A stretch of DNA of 64,000 nt from Arthonia radiata (GCA_002989075.1 PSQN01000010.1:496001-560000); one strand, 5' to 3'; counted from the stretch's first letter, positions 23,708-35,599 are shown. Numbers and translations: made by a program. Notes: a model not told the origin generated them from the sequence alone.

Positions 23708-23971
23708 TTGCTTGTGATGGGGCGTAGAGAAGTTGGTGGGCGGGACGGGGTGGACATTGCACAGCGAGGGCGTTGGTATGAGTTATGAATTGGTGGATGT
23801 ATCTTACGAATTTGGACAATGAAAAAACGCCTTTTTGGATGCAGTGGGTTGCGAATCGAACACCTAGCTACATTTGTGCCAGCTAGATTTGTCGGATAAT
23901 CTATATTTTGTGTGCAATTTGTTGGCTGCCTGAGCACCGCCGTTTCGGTGAACATTTTCGCGCGACTTGTG
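23708..23971. other. Spacer between desaturase-like gene and tRNA-like locus
   Basis: Probably the 3' UTR of the desaturase-like gene, becoming AT-richer from about 23,800. No gene seen. Confidence 0.4.
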
Positions 23972-24053
23972 GTTCGGCTGGCGCAATGGTAGCGCGCCAG
24001 ACTTCTATGCCCCTGGAATCTGGAGGCTGCGGGTTCGAGGTCCGTAATCATTT
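23972..24053 (+). tRNA. tRNA-Arg(UCU)-like gene with 10-nt intron; acceptor stem does not pair
   Basis: The D arm is GCGC-AATGGTA-GCGC. The anticodon stem is CCAGA/TCTGG (23,997-24,001 with 24,019-24,023). The loop is C-T-TCT-A-A, interrupted after the A at position 37 by a 10-nt intron (24,008-24,017), the standard position for nuclear tRNA introns. The T arm GCGGG-TTCGAGG-TCCGT has the canonical TTCRA loop but two G-T pairs, one at the normally invariant 53-61 pair. The 3' strand AATCATT does not pair with the 5' strand GTTCGGC. The 5' two thirds therefore look like a good tRNA-Arg, while the 3' end looks decayed or replaced. A pseudogene or tRNA-derived fragment is more likely than a working tRNA. 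Confidence 0.6.
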
Positions 24054-24713
24054 CGCGGCTAAATGTCTACATTTCAGAATCTAACATTACGCAGTCCCGC
24101 GTCGAATGACTTCTGATGATGTTTTTTGTTTCTTGTTATTTTGACGATGCAACCAGAAGTGGGGTTTGGGCTTTGTAATGATGGTCTCCTGCACAGCACA
24201 CGCTTGACAATGATAATGTAACAGCGACCGATGCTCATATCCTTGGTGGTGGAAGAAGCCAATATACAGCACGTCCGTAAATTACTAGCTTTAAGTACTC
24301 TTTGACCGTCTCTGCGGCTAGCTCTATTCCCCTTGGCTCTGTGTTTCCACGCAGCGTCGATGATAACAACGAAGCTGTCGGGGTCTGTTGACGATGTGCC
24401 TTTTCGAGGCCCGTGACGCCGTTGCAAGCGAGTTCACTTTTATCAGCAATACGTCCGATATTCCCTCTGCGATGCATATCCGCCCGGTTCGCGACATGGG
24501 CGACGATGCGCTTGGAACGCCGCTCCTACTCCTGCGGCCGCGCCATCTATACCTCATTTATGACATCCTCGCATCCACTCAGACGACCCGGCGAGCCCCA
24601 CGCTCCACGTAACAATCCGCTCGTATCAAGCCCACACCCAGTAACATCCACAGAAGTGACCTCAAAGAGCCCCCTAGTAGATCAGCCGTACATGGCCCTC
24701 CCCAGCGTCCTCC
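24054..24713. other. Intergenic; no gene recognised
   Basis: Several short frames overlap on both strands without a recognisable product. This probably includes the 3' UTR of the minus-strand gene that ends at 24,714. Confidence 0.35.
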
Positions 24714-26566
24714 TCAATCGCCGAGCTACGCCACGTTAGAACTGCGCTCGAATATTTGTGGGTGTCTTCTAGCACTTACTAAAACACAGCAGCAAAGGCC
24801 GCTCCCATCCTCAGTATCAACTCCGTCCAGCCAAGCCAGTTGCTGTCCATGCCAAATCAGCGTCAAGTCCTCTTCTGGCCTGTTGTAGATGATCAGCGGA
24901 TGTGGGCTGAGCTGGTGGTTGTGCCTCCAGCATCCATCGTTGTCGTACCTAGGATACTGCAGCAGAGATTTGAAGAAGGTCCAGTGATCGACGGGCGAGA
25001 ACTCTTCTTCGCTGTACCACGGGACGAGTGACTGGCGAGACCTAAATTGTGCATGTTAGTACGACGCTTTTGGAGGCAGCTCAATTGCTGCGAGCTTACA
25101 AAGGGATGTCGTGATTATTTCCAGGACGTAGCTCGTTGCAGATACTGTCTAGCTCCTTTTCTTTGAGCGTTTTCGTCAGCATGAACATCGATCCGCCTGC
25201 CGCTTCATGTTTTATGTAGCTCTGAAAGAAGGTCTCGTCGCTGAAACGCCTGCTTGGTAGCATAACGATCTCCCGGTGGTCATCGAAGTCAGGCGCTCTC
25301 TCAAGCGCAGGAAAGGTCACTTCCCCAGGATGCTTCGAGGTCATCGCCATCCAGCGGATGGCACAATACCGCACAGAGCAGAAACGAGCAACCCAAAATG
25401 GGTGGTCAGGTTGGATCGAGATGGCAATGAGGCAGCCTTTCGATGCCCACACGTCGGCGTCGAAGAAGAAAACGGCAGAGGACGCCGTCTTTGATTCGCA
25501 GCGCAAGCGGGCAGTCAGCTCAGCGATCTGGCTGCGAGTTGCGGTCCGTGGGGCTTTCCATCGGTGGAGCTTCAGGCGTAGTGGTGCATCGGGGTTGGAA
25601 GAGCCGGCTTCCCTCACGAGCCTGCTTAATTCGCTTTGGAATTTGAGGTGTGTTCGTTCTGGGAGGGGCGTAATCGATACGACCTCCATACTGCCGCTGC
25701 CCCAAACGAGGTCGCGCGGCGCTCCGGTCCAGTCGTCAGCGGTAGTGTCGTGTTCGACTTCATCGATGATGATGGACTTCAGGTCTTGAGGCAAGGCCTC
25801 CAGTGCTTTGTCCGTAACCGTCCTGTTCCGCGTCTCAATGGGTTGGATCTCTGAGAACGGAGGCTCGAGAGGGTCGTGCAATGTCATGCCTGCTGTGTAA
25901 GGACGCATCGCTTTCTGCCACTGCTGCTTCGCTTTCACGCTTGCGTCAACAGAACCGGTTACACTCCCGCTATCTTCGCCATGCTCTGCCTGAGCGTAAC
26001 TCTCCAGCGTCACGTCGCGGACGTCATAAAGGTCCCGAAGAGCGCGCTCAAATCCCATACGCTTCACGCGCATTACTGGGCTGTCTCCGCTGACCCGCGT
26101 CTGTATAACGACAACCGAGAGGGCGCTACTCTCTCCGGGCCTGACCTTACCCGTGATCTGTCGCAGAGCAAGCGCATCCATCACGATGATTGCTCTCCAC
26201 CCGGCATTACGGGCAAGTTTGCCGAGCATGTAGAGGTCTTCCACGCAGCCTGTGTCCTCTTAGCGCACCCAAACCGGTCTGTCGTGGTCTGGACGTACCA
26301 TCTTCGTGCTCTCGCTCACGCTTAGCTTGTTCGGCATTGTCCTGGCAGTGAGAAATCTCAACGGTCCGCTTGTGTCGCGTGGTGTCTTCTCCGTAGACAG
26401 CTCTCACGGCCTGCAAAACAACATCGTCGATCTTTCGCTGCGTATCTGTTGAGACTCGTCTGGTGATTACCAGCAGCTGGTCGTTAAAGGGATTGCCTGC
26501 GGCTGGGTCCGAGATTTTTGACGGTACCGTAGGTAGATGAGCCATGAAAACCGCTTGATGTGTCAA
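24714..26566 (-). CDS. Unrecognised protein, four exons
   Basis: Exons (minus strand) 26566-26299, 26249-25100, 25041-24780 and 24725-24714 give 563 residues. Splice signals are strong: intron 1 is 49 bp with GTACGT; intron 2 is 58 bp with GTAAGC and a perfect TACTAAC branch 13 bases before TTTAG; intron 3 is 54 bp with GTAAGT. The last exon is only 12 bp (Leu-Gly-Asp-stop). If intron 3 is retained, the frame instead stops at 24,726 (577 residues). The N-terminal half has an alpha/beta look, for example NPFNDQLLVITRRVSTDTQR and RNAGWRAIIVMDALALRQI. The C-terminal part is Trp-rich (LVPWYSEEEFSPVDHW, LTLIWHGQQLAWLDG). No catalytic motif, signal peptide or membrane helix is obvious. The start may instead be the in-frame Met eight residues in. 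I recognise no family and infer no function. Confidence 0.6.
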
Positions 26567-26892
26567 CGAGATTGTCTATACTGCGAGAGTTGTGTACAGG
26601 CATGCATGGTGGTGAGATACGAAGTCAGCACATCAGGCAGCCGCGCGAGATCGGGCCCAGCAGGTTGGCACAGTAACGGCACTGACGTCTTTTGTAGAGA
26701 TGCAAGCAGTTCTATATCTCAGATAGAAGAACATGGAGATATTTTCAACTTGTAGTGAACGGAAGATGCGCTCGCATCATCGACTTCGACGAGGAAGGAG
26801 CAAACGGCTTCAGGAGCGTGGCTAAGGCGTTTGCCACCAACCACATAATCGTACATTATCTATACAAGACATCGTGAATGCTTTTGTAAGTA
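26567..26892. other. Spacer between the unrecognised gene and MSH3
   Basis: This spacer lies upstream of the minus-strand gene starting at 26,566 and downstream of the MSH3 stop. No exon seen. Confidence 0.4.
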
Positions 26893-29800
26893 TTACAACT
26901 CGTCAATAGTCGCGGCGAGGGCGTCGATATCAGGATCACCCTCGTCTTGCCCTTCCAGCATCCGCTGTACTGTCCGTGTTGTGCCGTTGATCCTTGCAAG
27001 CTTTACTTTCTCTTCAAGCTTCTTGCTCTCAATTACCGCGATATCAATGACTTCATCAGGCACACAGGCAAGCCTAGCGACGTTCAAGCCGTAGCTGCGA
27101 TGCGCCACGCCTTCTCCGACCTCGTACAGGAACGTGATGTCCTTCTCGCCTGTGTCGGTCTCGGCCTCTTCGTCTCCGGAGCTCCTGCTCATCTCGGCAA
27201 ACTTCATGTGCACATTCTTGAGCCCATGGTCGTGAAACGAGCTTGCTACTGTGGCTAAGCTCTGATAGTGTGTGATGAAGAGCGTCAGACAGCGTGACTC
27301 GCGAACGACGTGGTCCAGGACTGCGTGAGCAATCGCAACACCATCATGCGTGCTTGTACCTCGTCCAAGCTCGTCAAGAATGACAAGACTGCGAGGTGAA
27401 GCTTGCTTGAGGATGTCGGCGGTTTCGGACAGCTCGACCATGAAGGTGCTCTCGCCGGCTAGCATGTTGTCGAACGCGCCCATTCGAGTAAAGACCGCGT
27501 CCAACATGCCAAACTTAGCTGAGTCGGCTGGTACATAGGAGCCAATCTGTGCCATGATGGACAGTAAAGCCACTTGACGAACGTATGAGGACTTGCCACC
27601 CATGTTCGGACCAGTAATCAACAGGCCGCGAGTGGCATCGGATGCTAAAGAGACATTATTTGGAACGTAAGAGGACAAGAGCACCTGCTCAACCATCGGA
27701 TGACGGCCGCCCTCAACGCTGATCTCAATCTTGTCGGAAAACGATGGCTTGCAGTAACCCGGCCTCGAAGCCACATCAGCAAGAGAGAAGAGACAGTCAA
27801 GGGTCGCGAGCGACTGGATGCAGTCTCTGAACGATTGGTATTTCGTTGAGATCTCGGCCAAGAGATCAGCGTAAGCAGCATTGCAAGCAGCCGCTAGTGA
27901 CTCCTTATGCTGGTCACGCTTCTGGATCAGCCGCACGACCTCTGGTGTGTGAAAGCGCGAAAGCTTCTTCGTTCCGCTGATTTTCTGCCACGACGCTGGC
28001 ACCTTCTTGACTGATGCTGTCTCAACCTCGATCAAGAAGTCGATACCAGCGCAACTCACATACTCCACTCGCTTCTTGCCAAGCTTCTCAGCGGCTTCGT
28101 CTTTGTGATCGTCAAGGTGTGACTCTGCGATGGCGATACCCGACTTGTGCTCAGAGACGTCCTCCGTCTCGTGCTCTTGGCGGAAGAACTCGGTCTCGTC
28201 GTCCGCTTTGGCGGCTTCAGCATTGATACGCTCGAGGTACGAAACAACGTCCTGTAAGATACGTGGCAATGATGCGACAGCGGCTTTTAGCAGCTCTGCT
28301 TTGAATCCAGTCTGAGCTGGAGACTCGACGTGTGCATACTCAGATGAGACTCTTTGAAGTATCTGAAGGACTTGCAGCAGTTCTGGCCTGGTACATTTGC
28401 CATAGTAGATTCTTATCAAACTTCGCTCAAGGTCGAACTTCGTCTTTGACAGGACGTTGCGCAGCTTCTCCGCTGCGACCGAGCCAGCGCCATTCTTGAG
28501 CTCTTCTACAGCATCGATTCGTTGCTGCAGCTGCGCTTTGTCCAGCAAAGGCCTGCCCACCCATTTGCGCAGTAGCCTTTGGCCGAACCGGGTTTGTGTT
28601 TGATCGAGTACCCACAGCAGACTTCCATTCTCATCCTTGTTCGTCTGGTTGCGAAAGATCTCTAGGCTGTTCAGCGTGTTTCCATTGAGCATCATGTATG
28701 ATCGTGAACTGAAAGGCTGGAAGTTCTTCGTCAAGTCGAAGACATGTTCCAACCCGTACTCGGTCAGATGCGTGATCATAGCCGACAGGCCTATCGAGAC
28801 GTTTTCAGACAGCTTGTGGACCTTGTCGAGCCATTTGCTGGTATCTGCGGTGGACGTCTCGCTTCTGAGCTTGCCTGAGTAAAAGCTGTCAATGTGGCTA
28901 TATGCTGTCGCTGCAGCTGTCTTTGCTCGCTCCACTCGCTCGACGCGCGCCTTCTCTCCAAAGACGTTCAGCTTGCTTCCCGAAAGATGCTGCACTAACC
29001 GGTCGGTAGCCTTTGACAAGTCGCCCACGATCAAGAACTCGCACGGTGCGATGTGTAGTAGACGTGTCTCCAGCTCTCCTCTCATGAAGCCATCTTCGAA
29101 CTCGTCGTAGATGATGTCGCCCGTGCCAGGCTGTACTGCAACTATGCCGACGTTGACTTTCTCGTCGTTGCCCCACCCTTTCGCATTTGTCTCCGTGATG
29201 CACAGCAGATGGCCGGTGGCTGGCGCGCTACCTTCCGGTGACACAGTCTCAGCGTCGAGACCCTCGACATCATCAACATACGTGCCTTTCGTGTACAGAT
29301 TTGTAAGCTTCCTCACAAAGGGCGCGTTGCGATTGTCGCCCACAGCTTTGAGCGCTGCCGTCTCGATTTGTCTTACGATGCCAACCTTGTGTCCAGCCTG
29401 GATCAAGCGTTTCGTGTGCACTTGCAGCCGGTGGACAGGTATGCTGGCAGACGCGAATCTGTCGATGTGTGCTTCGGATGGATGCTCATCAAACCTGAAC
29501 TTGCCGGGTATGCAGACAATGTTGAGTTCTTTCGCTGCTATTCTTGCGTCTTCGCCAAAGAAGCGGAACTTGTACCCTACTTCATAGATGATGATCGTGT
29601 CCATATGCTTCCCTTTGATTTCCAGGAATTGCTTCTCCATGGGCGTCAGCTTCGCGGCACTCTTCTTAGCTGCAGCATTCTTGCTCTTGGCCGGCTTCGA
29701 AGGCAGAGCTTCCTCTTCGCCATCGTCATCCTCTGCGGCTTCATCGACTCCCGCTGTCTCGTCTTCAATATAACCATGCCTTCTCTTGATATCGTTGATG

Positions 29801-30372
29801 CTGTCTGGGTAGCCTAGCTTCTTCACAAAGCGGTCGTGCTGCTTCTGTCTTCTTGACAACGTTTGCTCATCCTCTCCAACATCTTCTGCGATATCGTTCT
29901 CTTTGGATGATGAGGGACTGCCAAACAGGTACTTTGATACAGGTCCAGTCACCTTACTTGAGCCTTGACGCTGCAGCGAAGGAGCATTAGGTGTCTTCGA
30001 AGGCGATTGAAGCTCTGATGAGGCGTTGCGTGCGGGTGGCGCGTCCTGCTCGCTTGGTGTCACTGTTCTTGCTTTCTTTGCTGGAGGTGCGCCATTGCTG
30101 TTTCCTTTTTCATCGTACTCCCAAGATCGCTTTGAGATGCTCTGACAGCGGTTGGTCGCGAACTCTAACTCATCATCGGTGTCGTCTTCCTGTGCGAAGA
30201 GGCTACCATTTGTGGTGGGAGGCTTTGAAGCGGGATATGCTGATGCTTTGGGTGGGATTGAAGGCAGTTGATGCTGGGGTCTAGCTACAGGTGGCGAGGG
30301 CTTTGCGCCAAAGAAACGGGATATCGATGATTGTGTCTTCTTTGGTGAGGCTGTGGACATGTTCGGGCGCAA
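26893..30372 (-). CDS. MSH3: DNA mismatch repair protein MSH3 (MutS beta subunit), single exon
   Basis: 1,159 residues without introns. Near the N-terminus QSSISRFF (about 14-21) is a PIP box for PCNA, followed by about 200 disordered residues. The mismatch-binding domain starts with [18 protein letters not shown] and [19 protein letters not shown], the Msh3 pattern; it lacks the Phe-x-Glu of Msh6. Connector, lever and clamp domains follow. The ATPase has Walker [12 protein letters not shown], the block [19 protein letters not shown], Walker [17 protein letters not shown] and the His-containing [11 protein letters not shown]. Msh3 pairs with Msh2 to recognise insertion/deletion loops and acts in single-strand annealing. 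All motifs appear intact and length is typical. The in-frame Met at residue 5 is an alternative start. Genes of this kind affect repeat stability, but nothing links it to the nearby transposon block. Confidence 0.96.
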   Translation of the reverse strand: MRPNMSTASPKKTQSSISRFFGAKPSPPVARPQHQLPSIPPKASAYPASKPPTTNGSLFAQEDDTDDELEFATNRCQSISKRSWEYDEKGNSNGAPPAKKARTVTPSEQDAPPARNASSELQSPSKTPNAPSLQRQGSSKVTGPVSKYLFGSPSSSKENDIAEDVGEDEQTLSRRQKQHDRFVKKLGYPDSINDIKRRHGYIEDETAGVDEAAEDDDGEEEALPSKPAKSKNAAAKKSAAKLTPMEKQFLEIKGKHMDTIIIYEVGYKFRFFGEDARIAAKELNIVCIPGKFRFDEHPSEAHIDRFASASIPVHRLQVHTKRLIQAGHKVGIVRQIETAALKAVGDNRNAPFVRKLTNLYTKGTYVDDVEGLDAETVSPEGSAPATGHLLCITETNAKGWGNDEKVNVGIVAVQPGTGDIIYDEFEDGFMRGELETRLLHIAPCEFLIVGDLSKATDRLVQHLSGSKLNVFGEKARVERVERAKTAAATAYSHIDSFYSGKLRSETSTADTSKWLDKVHKLSENVSIGLSAMITHLTEYGLEHVFDLTKNFQPFSSRSYMMLNGNTLNSLEIFRNQTNKDENGSLLWVLDQTQTRFGQRLLRKWVGRPLLDKAQLQQRIDAVEELKNGAGSVAAEKLRNVLSKTKFDLERSLIRIYYGKCTRPELLQVLQILQRVSSEYAHVESPAQTGFKAELLKAAVASLPRILQDVVSYLERINAEAAKADDETEFFRQEHETEDVSEHKSGIAIAESHLDDHKDEAAEKLGKKRVEYVSCAGIDFLIEVETASVKKVPASWQKISGTKKLSRFHTPEVVRLIQKRDQHKESLAAACNAAYADLLAEISTKYQSFRDCIQSLATLDCLFSLADVASRPGYCKPSFSDKIEISVEGGRHPMVEQVLLSSYVPNNVSLASDATRGLLITGPNMGGKSSYVRQVALLSIMAQIGSYVPADSAKFGMLDAVFTRMGAFDNMLAGESTFMVELSETADILKQASPRSLVILDELGRGTSTHDGVAIAHAVLDHVVRESRCLTLFITHYQSLATVASSFHDHGLKNVHMKFAEMSRSSGDEEAETDTGEKDITFLYEVGEGVAHRSYGLNVARLACVPDEVIDIAVIESKKLEEKVKLARINGTTRTVQRMLEGQDEGDPDIDALAATIDEL

Positions 30373-31092
30373 ATCAAAGCCACAGAGTCATCCTCAGAGA
30401 ACAGCATACAGGAATGCGCTATGGGTGACAGGATATCGAAAGAGAACTCTGAGGAGGACGCGTCGAGCAAGAACGCGTAGAGTATTGTCCATGTCAGGAC
30501 CGGTTGCCGAGCGACTGGGGGATTTCCGCCCCACACCTTTTCTGTCACAAGACAGTTCGGGGGGTTTTTAGTAGGGCGCGGCAGGGTTTGCCCTGGAATC
30601 CCGGAGAGGAAGATCCCTGAACGCTCGGCAACGTATCCTGATATCAGTGAAAGCTACGTAGCCACGCTAGCGTCTCGTAGCGCACAGATAGGATAGCCAG
30701 GCGGGGGCTTCATCTCGCATTTGTCGACACAAAGAGAGGAAAGCCAGGACGAAGGGTATCAGCGTACCAAGCATGTGTAAGACTCCTCGAGCTTGATCCT
30801 TTCATGGCGTGCGGCGTGGACATGATCATTGCGAAACATCCATGGAGACGGCTGGGTCGTCTCGTGTCACAGGTTACAACTGGCATCACCAACAGCTTGA
30901 GCGCCACAAAGAAACCGTGTTGCTTAGATGCAGAGGCTTAGTGAGCCGCGGAGATATTTCGTATCCATAAAAAGACAAGATTTCAAGTCACCGTGAAACG
31001 ACAAGCCTTGGGTGATCCTTCACACTGTCCTGCGTTGCTGGTAGCTCCTTTCCTTCTGATACGATTCTACTTACGCTGCAAGACATGCACAG
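30373..31092. other. Divergent region upstream of MSH3
   Basis: About 720 bp upstream of MSH3 hold no recognised exon. The MSH3 promoter must lie in the left part. It may also serve the small candidate gene at 31,093. Confidence 0.4.
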
Positions 31093-31410
31093 ATGTCTTT
31101 TGATGAAACCAGCATTCCTTCGATCCTTCCAGAATACGTCGCAAGACGGGGGTGAAGAGTCGCCCAGTGACGGCATGAGGCGCATATAAGAACTGCGCGT
31201 GAGGCCAGGAGCCCTGAGGCCGTCAAAGATCTCGCCAAACGCCTCGAGCTGGAATTCCCGCCACCGGCATATACAATCACCACCGAATATTGCGCAGTGC
31301 ATATCAAGGTCCCGGACCACATCAATATGGACGACGCGAAGAAGAAGCTGCAGGATATGGGTTTACGCCAGGACCACCGGCCAATGCATGTGCATAAGTG
31401 GCATGAGTAG
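31093..31410 (+). CDS. Candidate small protein of 86 residues, two exons
   Basis: Exons 31093-31151 and 31209-31410, with a 57 bp intron (GTGAAG donor, GCCAG acceptor) that keeps the frame. The second exon looks clearly coding: third positions favour C and G and the peptide is well mixed, for example AVKDLAKRLELEFPPPAYTI and HINMDDAKKKLQDMGLRQ, ending HVHKWHE. The first exon gives MSFDETSIPSILPEYVARR. An acceptor 18 bases upstream would also keep frame. It is too short for most automatic calling. I recognise no family. It sits divergent from MSH3 and convergent with the permease. Confidence 0.5.
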
Positions 31411-31813
31411 TGGGATGGCAAGCGCGCGCCGAGCGATGGCTCTTAGAATGCTTCCGTCGATACGATACAATGGCTTGGACTGGCTTTTTGGTGACATGTC
31501 TAAAGGGCGTGTTGTGCATCGTGCTGTGTATCCCACTTTTGCTACTTCCCTAACCTCGACGCTGGGAGATCTCCTTTGAGTACGTGCATGAATGAGTGGG
31601 TTACCCATGTGGTGCAAGCAAAGACGGTCGAGTTCTAGTCGGCTTGTCAGTTGAGATACCCCCCTGCTACCCTCTTCTGGTTCTCGCAAGGGCTACATGC
31701 GGTCATGCAGGACCCGGGAAAGTAAATAGTGATGTGGAGACGTTCTCGTCCGGTGAAGAGATAAGAGACTACGCAAGGATCAACCGGGCGGCTTCTCTCG
31801 CTTCAATCTCTAC
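31411..31813. other. Convergent spacer before the permease 3' end
   Basis: About 400 bp, probably the 3' UTRs of the small gene and of the permease. No exon recognised. Confidence 0.4.
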
Positions 31814-33588
31814 CTAGAACTGCAAGTACGACAACGCCTTCCTCCTCAGCGGCCAAGCAGCGTATTGTTCCAATCTTGCCATCTCTTCTGGATCTTCGTC
31901 CCTTCGCCCCGTCATGATATCGACATCCTCAGGCCGCTTGCTGTGGCATCTCTTCCAATAGACGAGCTTGTAACCTCCCCACATAACGAGAAATATCGGC
32001 ACGCTCAAGAAGCTCGAGAAGAAATTGCTCGCACTGGGGCCATCACTGATGGGCACAGCCGCTATGATCAACTGACAGATGACCATAAACAGGAACAATA
32101 TAAAGGCGAGTATTGACAGCCACGGCCACAGTGGCGCGCGATACGAGAACTTCTTCTGGAGCGTGCGGTCGTTCTGAGCCTTCAGAGCTGCGTGGAATTT
32201 CCAGTTGCAAGCGATAATGGTGAGCCACGCCAGGAAGAAGGCGAGCGACGAGATGGCAGAGAACCTGTGAACGTCAGTCGTGAGTGACACGCGTTACCAG
32301 AAGGCAGGTAAATGGCGGTCCGGACTCACCAGGTGAAGACCGTCGAGCCCGTACTGCTGCAGTTCATATATGCCAGGACGATACCGATCGCAGCAGTGAA
32401 AGCCAGAGCATAGTATGGACGGCCCTTGCTGTCGGTCTTTGCAAAGAAGCTGAACGCAAACCCATCTTCGGCCATCGCGTGCAGCGTTCTGCTCGAGATG
32501 TAGATGCTGCTGCTTCCTACCGAGCAAACGCAAATCATGACCACCACATTGAGTATGTCTGGCAACACCTTGATTCCAGCATCGAAGATTGCGAGCACAA
32601 AGGGGCTCGACTTCGCGTTGGACTGACCGACTAGGTTTTCATTCGTATAAGGAACCACGAACGAAAGAAAAATCATCGAGAAGACGTAGAAGATGACGAT
32701 GCGCCACATGAGCGTCTTTATAGCCCGTGGCAAGTTCCACAGCGGTTGTTGCGCCTCGCCTGCCGCGATGCCGACCATCTCAACGCCACCGCAGGCGAAC
32801 CCTGCGTTGACAAAGACACTCGCCAGCCCCTTGAAGCCGTTCGCGAGGCCGTTTTCAAGACCAGGCAAATGCCAGTACTCGTCATTGTGGACTTGACCTT
32901 GGGGCCCCGCGCCTCCCATGATCGCCCAGCAGACGATGATGAACGCAATCACGGCCACAACTTTGAGTGCCGATACCCAGAACTCGACCTCGCCAAAGAC
33001 GCGGACCGAGCAGACGTGGATGCACAGATTAATGATGATGAAGATTGAGATCCACAGCGGCGTGAGTGCGGGGTTAGCGTTCCAGTAGTTGATGAGGATG
33101 ACAAACGCACTTGCCTCAGCGCCGAATACACTCACCCACGCTAGCCAGTACTGCCAGCCGATAGCGAAGCCCAGGCTTTCGTCGAAGAACCTGGTCGCGT
33201 AGCGGGTGAAGGCGCCCGAGACTGGCAGGACGCAGCACATCTCACCCAAGCATTGCATCATCAGCGGGAGGGCGATGCTGATCAGGATGAAGCCCAGCAC
33301 GAGACCAAGGGGGCCGCCAGTGCTCAGCGACTTGCCTGAGCCGATGAAGAGGCCGGTACCAATGTTTGAGCCGATGGCTATCATCTGTCCGACATGAGCT
33401 TACAGGGAACTACAGTTTATACGATGCCATACCTGAACATGGCGCGCCTTGAGCTTTCGTTGCAATCCCTGCGACGTATACGCCGCATCGGCCTTCTCGA
33501 CTGTCGAACCACTGCGCTCAGCGTCAGGGAAGGCTGATGCAGTATAGCCCATTCCTGGGTCTTTCTCGGCGTCTGGCCAAGTCGACAT
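31814..33588 (-). CDS. Amino-acid permease (YAT/APC family), three exons
   Basis: Exons (minus strand) 33588-33433, 33384-32330 and 32264-31814 give 553 residues. The introns are 48 and 65 bp and keep the frame. The first junction restores the family signature LKARHVQMIAIGSNIGTGLF, in which helix 1 holds the substrate-binding GSNIGTG loop. Twelve hydrophobic segments follow; TRYATRFFDESLGFAIGWQY and the conserved VNAGFACGGVEMVGIAAGEA (helix 6, substrate contact) are clear. The C-terminal exon carries helices 11-12 with PIFLVMWGGYKLVYWKRC and a charged tail. Fungal members import amino acids with protons at the plasma membrane and are usually under nitrogen control and ubiquitin-driven turnover. 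Substrate range (general or specific) cannot be read from sequence. It is the last well-supported intact host gene before the AT-rich block. Confidence 0.92.
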
Positions 33589-34407
33589 CCTGGTTGAGCA
33601 GCTGGTTTAGCCAAGTGCTACCAAACATGCCTACAGATCCTGCTGAAAGATGAAAGACATGAAGTAGAAAAACAATGCAGGTGTCACAATGAAATGGTGC
33701 GGGGGCGGGAAAGGCGCTTTTAAAGTTAGGGGCATGCACCCCCGCATCCTCAGGGGTGGACGCCAAGCAGGGACCTGCGCTAGCGCTAGTTTAGGGCTCT
33801 GATTCAGGGCACGACAACGACGACGATATCTCATCTCGAGTCTAACAAAGCTCATATCTGCACACACGCATGCCACGCGCCCCCTGATTTCAACGCATGT
33901 ATTCTCAAAGCCATACGTCCATTTCCCAAAATCTTCAACTTTTGGTGGTGGTGACTGTTCGGGACATTTGAGAATTTCAGCGAATTCGAGAATTCGAGGT
34001 AGGCATCGCAATTTTTCAACGGCCGTACTTCTAGAAGTTTTTGGTACCGTTCGAGAGAGGATTCGAAACTGTATGTGTTGTGCTATTCTCAAGCTCATCG
34101 GGATCCGTTTGCGGGTTTTGGGTCATGGGTGTGAAGGGGTACCATTTTCGACAAGCGCTCGGGATTCCGATTTCATGTTGTAGCCTATGATCTATCGCAT
34201 TCGCGTTTGTCAAGGTCTGAGGAGACCAAATGTTATAGAGACGTTTTCGGAAAGCGACAACCATAAAGTACGCACGGCGACTGCAAGACTTACGCAACGG
34301 AGAGCATAGTCTTCACTAGGGAGTTAGAATTGCTTTGCGCAGGAGGGCCGGGACTGCGCCAGATGCGTGATAAGAACGAGGCTCTGAATTGCTCGGTGAA
34401 TTCTTCT
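33589..34407. other. Upstream region of the permease
   Basis: This should hold the permease promoter. No exon is recognised, and no clear cluster of nitrogen-control (GATA) sites is visible. Confidence 0.35.
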
Positions 34408-34758
34408 TCAGCCTGTCATGACAGCAACAACGACAGTGACAACTGAGTTGCTGTTCTCGGGCCTGCGTGTTGGTCCACCACCAGCTGTCTCTACCGCGCG
34501 GTCGAGCGCCAATGGATAACAGTCGCCAGCGCACGGCGCCAGACACCTCTTGCCCTTACTTTTCCGCCACTCGTATGCTTCCCTCTGCTGCTTCGTCGCC
34601 TGCCTGTAGATTGTCAGCGACCGTCCCGCCAATGCCAGGCCGATGTAAGCCTTCTTGATGGCTTTCGTAATATGATCACTCTTCTGCTCAAGCCCTGTCG
34701 TCTGCTCGTTGAGCCCGCGGATCTCGGTCTCTATGTTCTCTGGGATGATAGGGATGTG
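34408..34758 (-). pseudogene. Orphan exon-like coding fragment
   Basis: The minus-strand frame runs 117 codons from a good acceptor (GATATCAG before CACATCCC at 34,758) to a stop at 34,408. The first 70 codons read like a real protein: helical and charged, for example PENIETEIRGLNEQTTGLEQ and AIKKAYIGLALAGRSLTIYR. The remainder (Cys/Pro/Gly-rich) does not, so a donor near 34,555 may end the exon. I find no upstream exon with a start codon. It is either one exon of a gene whose other parts I cannot see or a leftover of a gene damaged at the edge of the transposon block. No family recognised. Confidence 0.35.
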
Positions 34759-35575
34759 CTGATATCACAGATCTTTTTATGCTTATGTTATCTCATAATG
34801 TGCTGGTTAAGAGCTTTGTAAGGGTGGGCATGATGAGGGTCGGATTGTGGTATGGAAGATGTGGCGAGGAATGTGAGTGGGGAGATTGTGAATGATCTTT
34901 TGCTGAGTATGAGACGGTGGTGCGTCGATAGCCTGACTCTCATATCTTAGACGGCATACGTAGCTTCCACTGATGTGGGCTGAAAAGATAGAAGGCGATG
35001 CGTTTTTTGTAATCTTTCGAGTTTAGCACGCCCATCAATGCCACATATCATGACCGCTGGGCAGATACTTTAGAAGTCTCGCGATGTTAGAGACAATGTC
35101 ACCATCACCTCGCGCATCCATAGTCTGACATCCTATGCTCATGTCTGGTACCTGATGGAGCGCCTTCCAATAAATTGGTCATGCAGGAGTGCGGCTCACG
35201 CTGCGGGGGTCAGCACGAGCCAGAGCCGGCGTGTGTGATACGGTGCAGATCGAGCCTGATACCAGCTTCTGCCTTATCTTGCATGGACGCCGCTCGGAGG
35301 CTTCAGCAATCCACTGGATCTCCGCGTGGTTTACGCATGCACGGTAGACATCTGCACCTCCCCATTCCGTAGTATGCAAGGAATAATAGTTGGAGAGGGA
35401 CGCCAAGCCCCTCGCTGGTCTCAGCCCGCTCAGACCCTTGGGCGCCCGTGCGTGTTTACCACCCTATTCCCCTTTAGGTAGTAGACGCTATTCAAAAGGT
35501 GCAGGGAAGAAGAAGGATACTACTACAAAGAGTAGGAAGACGAGACCAGCTTGGGACTGGTACAATACTCAGGCT
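34759..35575. other. Intergenic border zone next to the AT-rich block
   Basis: Composition is still balanced until about 35,575. Short frames here have no recognisable product. Confidence 0.35.
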
Positions 35576-35599
35576 TAGTACAGGTACAATACTTAGTAA

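Noticed and set aside
24413-24739. 108-codon plus-strand frame
   Set aside because: Overlaps the 3' end of the better-supported minus-strand gene and has no recognisable product.
1-35575. A secondary-metabolite or resistance cluster around the MFS transporter
   Set aside because: No biosynthetic enzyme or pathway regulator lies nearby; the neighbours are housekeeping or low-complexity genes.
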